This document shows, piece after piece, positions 58,045 through 64,000 of a stretch of 64,000 bases of DNA. The position numbers and the translations under genes are program-made. The number at the start of each line of letters is the position of its first letter. Within the stretch, counting starts at the first letter, position 1. The notes under the pieces were generated by a model. The model did not search any database and was not told where the DNA came from. It saw nothing but the letters and a program-made list of their open reading frames with translations. Location of the stretch: contig NZ_BMPZ01000012.1 of NCBI RefSeq assembly GCF_014647855.1, forward strand, positions 31,103 through 95,102, in the 5' to 3' direction. The DNA is from Shewanella gelidii. Its GTDB lineage: Bacteria; Pseudomonadota; Gammaproteobacteria; Enterobacterales; Shewanellaceae.

Positions 58045-59061
58045 ATGGATGTTGAAGAGCTACGGCAGCGACTCGAGCATGAAAAAGAGTCTCTGCCTTT
58101 ACCCCTTTCTATTACACGTCAATTCTCAATTGATTATGCGCAAGTCGATGATCTATTGGCCTGGCAACAACTGGCAAGTCACCATCATTTAGTCTGCTTA
58201 GACGATGAATTTTACCCGCCACTTCTCAAGCAAATATATGACCCGCCGGTAATTCTGTTGGTTAAAGGAAACTTAGAGTCGCTGAATCTGCCAGCGATCG
58301 CTGTCGTGGGTAGTCGTGCGGTATCACAAAGTGGGCAATCACTTACGAAGCAAATCGTTACCGATTTAGTCAGTGCAGGCCTTTCGCTCACGAGTGGTAT
58401 GGCGCTCGGTGTGGATGGCATTGCGCATCGCGCAGCTCTTGATTGTCGCGGTGTCACTGTTGCTGTTTTAGGCACAGGAATTGAAGAAGTTTACCCTAAG
58501 CGGCATCAGTCTCTCTATGATGAGATTGTTGAGCGTGGTTGTGTTGTGAGTGAATATAATCCTCACGTAAAACCATTTGCTGGAAACTTTCCAAAGCGTA
58601 ATCGAATTATCAGTGGGCTATCGCTTGGTACACTCGTGACAGAAGCTCGATTGAAAAGCGGTTCTCTTATTTCTGCAAGAATGGCGATGGAGCAAGGGCG
58701 AGAAGTTTTTGCTATGCCTGGCAATGTGATGGGTGGCCAGAGCCAAGGTTGTCATGAATTAATACGAAATGGGGCAAAGTTAGTTGAAGTTGCGGCCGAT
58801 ATACTAGAAGAACTGACAAGTTTGTATCAATTTCAACTTGAAGAATTGCAAACGAGTCACCATATAGACCAGCAAGAGATGTGTGATTTGCCATTTGCCT
58901 CACTGTTAGCTAGTGTAGGTTATGAGACTACTCCGATTGATCAGATAGTCGAGCATAGTGGAATAGCAATAAATCTTGTGTTGGAGCAACTGTTAGAACT
59001 TGAGCTTTTGGGCTGGGTGGAAGCAGTGCCTGGTGGTTATATTAGACAAAAGAGGAGCTAA
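58045..59061 (+). CDS. dprA: DNA processing protein DprA (Smf)
   Basis: DprA loads RecA on incoming single-stranded DNA during transformation. The first ATG is at 58045 (338 residues), but coding similarity begins upstream: an in-frame stretch from 57961 encodes IRSKLVDWLVVRAVSGLGP, the usual N-terminal helix-hairpin-helix part. No ATG, GTG or TTG is available there; see the finding. The Rossmann-fold core has VVGSRAVSQSGQ, SGMALGVDGIAH, LGTGIEEVYP and FPKRNRIISGLS. A C-terminal winged-helix domain (about 255-335) is present. It is followed 3 bp later by smg. Confidence 0.95.
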   Translation: MDVEELRQRLEHEKESLPLPLSITRQFSIDYAQVDDLLAWQQLASHHHLVCLDDEFYPPLLKQIYDPPVILLVKGNLESLNLPAIAVVGSRAVSQSGQSLTKQIVTDLVSAGLSLTSGMALGVDGIAHRAALDCRGVTVAVLGTGIEEVYPKRHQSLYDEIVERGCVVSEYNPHVKPFAGNFPKRNRIISGLSLGTLVTEARLKSGSLISARMAMEQGREVFAMPGNVMGGQSQGCHELIRNGAKLVEVAADILEELTSLYQFQLEELQTSHHIDQQEMCDLPFASLLASVGYETTPIDQIVEHSGIAINLVLEQLLELELLGWVEAVPGGYIRQKRS

Positions 59062-59064
59062 GCC

Positions 59065-59535
59065 ATGTTTGATATCCTCATGTACCTATTTGAAAACTAT
59101 GTTCATAGTGAAGTTGAGCTACTTGTTGACGAAGACGAGCTCACAAAAGAACTCACTCGGGCGGGCTTTCATCAAGGCGATATTCTGAAAGCTTTATCTT
59201 GGTTAGAAAGGCTTGCTGAGCTGCAAGAAAGCGATAAGCCGTACCTATGTAATCATGATCAGCAGTCATTTAGAATTTATACGGCAGACGAAGCAGACAA
59301 GCTTGATGTTGATTGTCGTGGTTTCCTATTGTTTTTAGAGCAAATTAAAGTTTTGAATGTTCTCACTCGGGAAATGGTGATTGATAGAGTCATGGAGCTT
59401 GATGAACCGAGATTAATCCTAGAAGATTTAAAGTGGGTTGTTCTCATGGTGCTCTTTAATGCACCGGGTAACGAGTCAGCTTACGCGCAGATGGAAGACT
59501 TAATTTTCGAAGAGCCGGATGGACAACTTCATTAG
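59065..59535 (+). CDS. smg: DUF494 family protein Smg
   Basis: A 156-residue acidic protein of the DUF494/Smg family. [20 protein letters not shown] and the repeated DE-rich helices are typical; [14 protein letters not shown] ends it. The function is unknown. The dprA-smg pair is conserved next to a topoisomerase-like zinc-finger gene in many gammaproteobacteria, and the same order holds here. Confidence 0.93.
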   Translation: MFDILMYLFENYVHSEVELLVDEDELTKELTRAGFHQGDILKALSWLERLAELQESDKPYLCNHDQQSFRIYTADEADKLDVDCRGFLLFLEQIKVLNVLTREMVIDRVMELDEPRLILEDLKWVVLMVLFNAPGNESAYAQMEDLIFEEPDGQLH

Positions 59536-59561
59536 AAGCATTCTCAGTGTGCCTTAGATCT

Positions 59562-59588
59562 AAAAAAGGAGGGATACCTCCTTTTTTT
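59562..59588 (+). terminator. Terminator after smg
   Basis: The 11-bp stem from 59562-59572 (A6GGAGG) with 59577-59587 (CCTCCTTTTTT) has loop GATA and a T run. It ends the lysM-dprA-smg transcript. Confidence 0.87.
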
Positions 59589-59654
59589 GTGCTTCATATT
59601 TATACGAAGTGATATGATCGCTTCAGTACCCCTTTAGATTTCTTGGTGGCGTGA

Positions 59655-60218
59655 ATGTCCAAAATTGATCACAAACTATTTAGCGCTCATGAACACGCCC
59701 TAGAGAAAGAGTTTGAGCTTTGTCCAACATGTGGTTGTGAACTGTCTTTAAAGCATAGCAAGCATGGTAGTTTTATTGGGTGTAATAACTACCCTACCTG
59801 TGAATATACCCGACCATTAGTACAGCATGAAGCGATAGAAAGTCAGATCATCGAAGGTTCTAAATGCCCTGAATGCGCGCATGAACTTGCAGTTAAGTCA
59901 GGGCGGTTTGGTATTTTCATTGGGTGCACGAATTACCCAGCGTGCCACCATATCGAAAAACATGATCAAGATGATGTTGTTGAAGCTGTGGGCTGTCCCC
60001 GTTGTCGCCTTGGACATATGGAACACCGAACCAGCCGCTATGGGAAGAACTTTTATGCTTGTAGTGCTTATCCTAAGTGTAAGTACTTAGTAAACTTCCG
60101 CCCTGTTGCTATGACTTGCCCTGATTGCAATTTTTCGATCTTGGTTGAGCGAAAAGGGGCTGCAGGATTGCGGCTTGAGTGCCCTCAAAAAAGCTGTAAA
60201 TTCAAGCAAGCACTATAA
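59655..60218 (+). CDS. Topoisomerase-type C4 zinc-finger protein (YrdD-like)
   Basis: A 187-residue protein made of about four topoisomerase I-type C4 zinc ribbons and no catalytic domain. Units with CPTCGCEL...FIGCNNYPTC, CPECAHEL...FIGCTNYPAC, CPRCRLG...FYACSAYPKC and CPDCNF...LECPQKSC span about 23-182. In E. coli such a stand-alone protein is YrdD; it presumably binds single-stranded nucleic acid. It precedes tsaC, as in E. coli. Confidence 0.93.
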   Translation: MSKIDHKLFSAHEHALEKEFELCPTCGCELSLKHSKHGSFIGCNNYPTCEYTRPLVQHEAIESQIIEGSKCPECAHELAVKSGRFGIFIGCTNYPACHHIEKHDQDDVVEAVGCPRCRLGHMEHRTSRYGKNFYACSAYPKCKYLVNFRPVAMTCPDCNFSILVERKGAAGLRLECPQKSCKFKQAL

Positions 60219-60246
60219 TCTTAATTGTGATCTAGCGCACTAAAGC

Positions 60247-60275
60247 TTGGTTGCAAGTCATCATGTGCGTATACT
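60247..60275 (+). promoter_or_regulatory. Candidate sigma70 promoter of tsaC
   Basis: TTGGTT (60247-60252) and TATACT (60270-60275) are separated by 17 bp, 40 bp before the tsaC ATG. Confidence 0.6.
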
Positions 60276-60315
60276 TCCCACTATCTTTTATTTTATTTAT
60301 AGGTAGCTGCGTTTC

Positions 60316-61808
<1,493 letters not shown>

Positions 61809-61821
61809 CTACTGATGTTCA

Positions 61822-61844
61822 CATGCCGCCCTATGGGGGGCATG
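61822..61844 (+). terminator. Imperfect hairpin after hemF
   Basis: The stem CATGCC(G)CCC / GGG(G)GGCATG (61822-61831 with 61835-61844) has one mismatch and no T tract, so its termination role is uncertain. Confidence 0.35.
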
Positions 61845-61991
61845 AGCGATTCACCTTATAAATTTTACAAATTTGCTTATCGGTTGAGGGGATGAGATAT
61901 CAAATCTTTCAATATCACCGTTAAGCATTTACCGGCAAACTAAAGCTCAGTAGACTTCATTTCATAACTCAGCTCTAGAGAGAATCTCAGC

Positions 61992-62810
61992 ATGCTCGAT
62001 AAATATGCGGTATTTGGCAATCCAATCGCTCATAGCAAGTCACCATTTATTCACTCTCTTTTTGCTGTAGCGACCGCTCAGAACATTACCTATGAAGCTA
62101 TTCTAGCCCCTACAGATGACTTTGTTGGTACCCTCAACAAGTTTAGGGAGTCTGGGGGATGCGGTGCAAACGTGACCGTACCATTTAAAGAGCAAGCATT
62201 TGCATTGTGTGATGAACTGAGTGAGCGTGCTCGATATGCCGGTGCTGTGAACACGCTTGTATTTTTACCAAATGGCAAGGTGAAAGGCGACAATACTGAT
62301 GGATTAGGCCTCGTTGCGGATCTAGAGCGACATTATGGTCCTCTGACCAATACACGCGTACTTCTTATTGGAGCGGGTGGCGCCGCAAGAGGGAGTGTTC
62401 AGCCCTTGCTCGAAGCTGGTATCGGATCACTGACCATCACTAACCGAACCCAGTCTAAGGCCGAAAGTCTTGCTCAGCACTTCATGGCGCTTGGACCGGT
62501 TGTTGCGACAGCGAGTCAGAGATTAGAGGGGCAGTTCGATATTATTATCAATTCCACTGCTTCTAGTTTAAGTGGTGATTTACCGCCTTTACCAGCGCGG
62601 GTATTTAAAGACAACGTTCTTAGCTATGACATGATGTACCAAGATGATGAGACGAGTTTTAATCGTTGGGCTAAAAGTAAAGGCGCGCTCAAAGCCGTTG
62701 ATGGACTTGGTATGTTAGTGGGCCAAGCCGCAAAGAGTTTCATGATTTGGCGCAATGTAGAGCCGGATGTTAAGCCCGTTATCGAAAAAATGAGAAACAA
62801 GACCTCATGA
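61992..62810 (+). CDS. aroE: Shikimate dehydrogenase
   Basis: AroE reduces 3-dehydroshikimate to shikimate with NADPH in aromatic amino-acid synthesis. The 272 residues contain the substrate-binding N-terminus [15 protein letters not shown], the catalytic Lys in [15 protein letters not shown], the NADP loop [16 protein letters not shown] and [11 protein letters not shown]. Its stop overlaps the DUF1488 gene by four bases. Confidence 0.97.
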   Translation: MLDKYAVFGNPIAHSKSPFIHSLFAVATAQNITYEAILAPTDDFVGTLNKFRESGGCGANVTVPFKEQAFALCDELSERARYAGAVNTLVFLPNGKVKGDNTDGLGLVADLERHYGPLTNTRVLLIGAGGAARGSVQPLLEAGIGSLTITNRTQSKAESLAQHFMALGPVVATASQRLEGQFDIIINSTASSLSGDLPPLPARVFKDNVLSYDMMYQDDETSFNRWAKSKGALKAVDGLGMLVGQAAKSFMIWRNVEPDVKPVIEKMRNKTS

Positions 62811-63067
62811 ATCAAAGCATCATATTTCCTGATATTCAAATGTGGGTTCAAGAATGCCAAAGTGTGCAGTTTCCAGTGCAGGTTTCCGGCGTCACGATTC
62901 AATGTCAGATCCACCAAAAGAAGCTACAAGAAATATCAGGACGAGCATGCGATACCCAAGCAGCATGTATGACGGCTTTTCAAGAATTCAGGTTTGATAT
63001 TGAAGATGCCATTGAACAGCTCATCGAAACAGAGTTCGATGAGCAAGAAATGCTAATTTATGCGTAA
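62807..63067 (+). CDS. DUF1488 family protein
   Basis: An 86-residue protein of the DUF1488 family, translationally coupled to aroE by an ATGA overlap. It contains [10 protein letters not shown] and an acidic C-terminus with [12 protein letters not shown]. It has no known function. The aroE-DUF1488 pair is typical of gammaproteobacteria. Confidence 0.88.
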   Translation: MNQSIIFPDIQMWVQECQSVQFPVQVSGVTIQCQIHQKKLQEISGRACDTQAACMTAFQEFRFDIEDAIEQLIETEFDEQEMLIYA

Positions 63068-63080
63068 ATGTGTTGAGGTT

Positions 63081-63620
63081 TTATTGCTCTAGCAAATATT
63101 CATTTTTAAGTCGGACATAGTTCGCTGCCGACTCAGGTAAAAATTTAAGCTCAGCTTCTGTTAGCGCACGAGCTTTTTTGGCTGGACTACCGACATATAA
63201 AAAGCCGCTTTCTAAGGTTTTACCCGGGGCAACGAGCGCACCGCCACCAATGATGACATCATCTTCAATGACTGCACCATCTAAAACAATCGCGCCCATT
63301 CCAACAAGCACTCTATTTCCAATTTGGCAACCATGAAGCATGGCTTTATGACCAACGGTGACATCATCGCCAATTATAAGTGGATGGCCAACAGGGTTTG
63401 AAGGAGAGGTTCGTGTGACGTGTAATACGGAGCCGTCTTGAATATTGCTTCGTTCACCAATCCGAATATGGTTCACATCGCCACGAGCGGCAACTAAGGG
63501 CCAAATGCTAGCGTCTTTTGCTAGAGTAATGTCACCGACAACAACGGCAGAGTCATCAATATACGTATCGAGACTGCGAGTTGGAGTAATTCCTTTATAA
63601 GGGCGAAGGGCTTTTGACAT
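63081..63620 (-). CDS. yrdA: Gamma-carbonic anhydrase family hexapeptide-repeat protein YrdA
   Basis: A 179-residue left-handed beta-helix protein. Hexapeptide repeats run from about 20 to 150 (VVGDITLAKDASIWPLVAARGDVNHIRIGERSNIQDGSVLH region). His residues in GHPLIIGDDVTVGHKAMLHGC match the Zn ligands of the gamma-carbonic anhydrase fold, but activity in YrdA proteins is uncertain. It converges on the DUF1488 gene and is divergent from the rRNA operon. Confidence 0.94.
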   Translation of the reverse strand: MSKALRPYKGITPTRSLDTYIDDSAVVVGDITLAKDASIWPLVAARGDVNHIRIGERSNIQDGSVLHVTRTSPSNPVGHPLIIGDDVTVGHKAMLHGCQIGNRVLVGMGAIVLDGAVIEDDVIIGGGALVAPGKTLESGFLYVGSPAKKARALTEAELKFLPESAANYVRLKNEYLLEQ

Positions 63621-63731
63621 CTTACTATCCTAATTTGTGGGTATTTGGTCATTATAAAGGCTAAAAAATGGCAAGTCAGGATGAACTTTGGTCAAACAGT
63701 GCTTTATTGTAAGTTTTCTCCTAAAAAGCGC

Positions 63732-63766
63732 TTGCGCTTGTCTAAGTTCTCTCTATAATGCGCTCC
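63732..63766 (+). promoter_or_regulatory. rRNA operon promoter P1
   Basis: TTGCGC (63732-63737) and TATAAT (63754-63759) with a 16-bp spacer are followed by the GC-rich discriminator GCGCTCCCACTGACACGG. This is the pattern of stringently controlled rrn P1 promoters in gammaproteobacteria. Confidence 0.85.
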
Positions 63767-63848
63767 CACTGACACGGCGGCTGCAGCGATGCAAGCCAAG
63801 GTGACAAGCTAGGAAAACTAGCCGTTGAGAAAGTTTTAAAAAAACTAC

Positions 63849-63883
63849 TTGACGAAAGAAAAGGAAAGCGTAGAATACGCAGC
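63849..63883 (+). promoter_or_regulatory. rRNA operon promoter P2
   Basis: TTGACG (63849-63854) and TAGAAT (63871-63876) with a 16-bp spacer, about 115 bp after P1, form the second tandem rRNA promoter. Confidence 0.85.
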
Positions 63884-63937
63884 CCTGACCCGAGATGCTC
63901 TAGCAGCTATCGGCGATATCTGAAACAGGATATCAAC

Positions 63938-63949
63938 GCTCTTTAACAA
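63938..63949 (+). promoter_or_regulatory. rRNA leader boxA antitermination site
   Basis: GCTCTTTAACAA matches the rRNA boxA consensus (NusB-S10 binding), followed by TCTGTGTGG at 63963-63971, similar to the E. coli leader. It is the leader of a 16S-23S-5S operon whose 16S gene starts beyond the window end. Confidence 0.88.
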
Positions 63950-64000
63950 GTTGACAAGCAAATCTGTGTGGACATTCACAGGTGTTGAGTTATTCGAAAT

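Overview
The window is a contiguous piece of a gammaproteobacterial chromosome around the replication origin. Gene content and order (atp operon, parAB, rsmG, mnmG, oriC, mioC; mnmE-yidC-yidD-rnpA-rpmH; dnaA-dnaN-recF-gyrB; glyS-glyQ-tag; fadB-fadA; pepQ-yigZ-trkH-hemG; trkA-rsmB-fmt-def-lysM-dprA-smg; tsaC-hemF-aroE; rRNA operon) are those I know from Shewanella and close relatives in the Alteromonadales. Several proteins (RnpA, AtpE, DnaA N-terminus) also look very close to Shewanella versions. I place it in or near Shewanellaceae by inference, without a database search.

Left edge (1-2892): the 3' part of a heavy-metal RND efflux pump gene, then a strand-asymmetric block of 20-bp-spaced repeats ending in TGT exactly 24 nt after the glmS stop codon. 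The layout matches the right end of a Tn7-like transposon inserted at attTn7. The left edge is therefore read as the glmS-proximal part of a genomic island whose body lies outside the window. Positions 2917-7050 hold glmS, a DeoR-type regulator and glmU (UDP-GlcNAc synthesis).

Origin region (7300-31500): the complete F1Fo ATP synthase operon atpIBEFHAGDC, parB and parA, rsmG and mnmG, all on the minus strand. They are followed by a clear oriC (11 GATC sites, an AT-rich unwinding region, several DnaA boxes) and mioC. A 0.9-kb stretch with a probable transposase remnant, a small thioredoxin-like gene, the mnmE-yidC-yidD-rnpA-rpmH cluster and the dnaA-dnaN-recF-gyrB operon come next. The dnaA upstream region is itself packed with 12 GATC sites. 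Four 16-bp parS-type palindromes, the likely targets of the encoded ParB, lie at 28999, 39171, 40440 and 43527.

Middle (31580-52440): a 5-oxoprolinase pair in which pxpC and pxpA are fused; an HDOD protein; glycyl-tRNA synthetase; 3-methyladenine DNA glycosylase; a large exported TolB-like/amidohydrolase protein; a MOSC protein and a TusA-like protein; the fadBA beta-oxidation complex; pepQ, yigZ and trkH; and two HemG paralogues flanking an ArsR-family repressor with the cysteine spacing of persulfide sensors.

Right part (52535-64000): trkA, rsmB, fmt, def, a LysM protein, dprA (apparently using a non-canonical start), smg, a zinc-finger topoisomerase-like protein, tsaC, hemF, aroE, a DUF1488 protein and a gamma-carbonic-anhydrase-like protein. 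The tandem promoters and boxA leader of an rRNA operon follow, with the 16S gene starting beyond the window.
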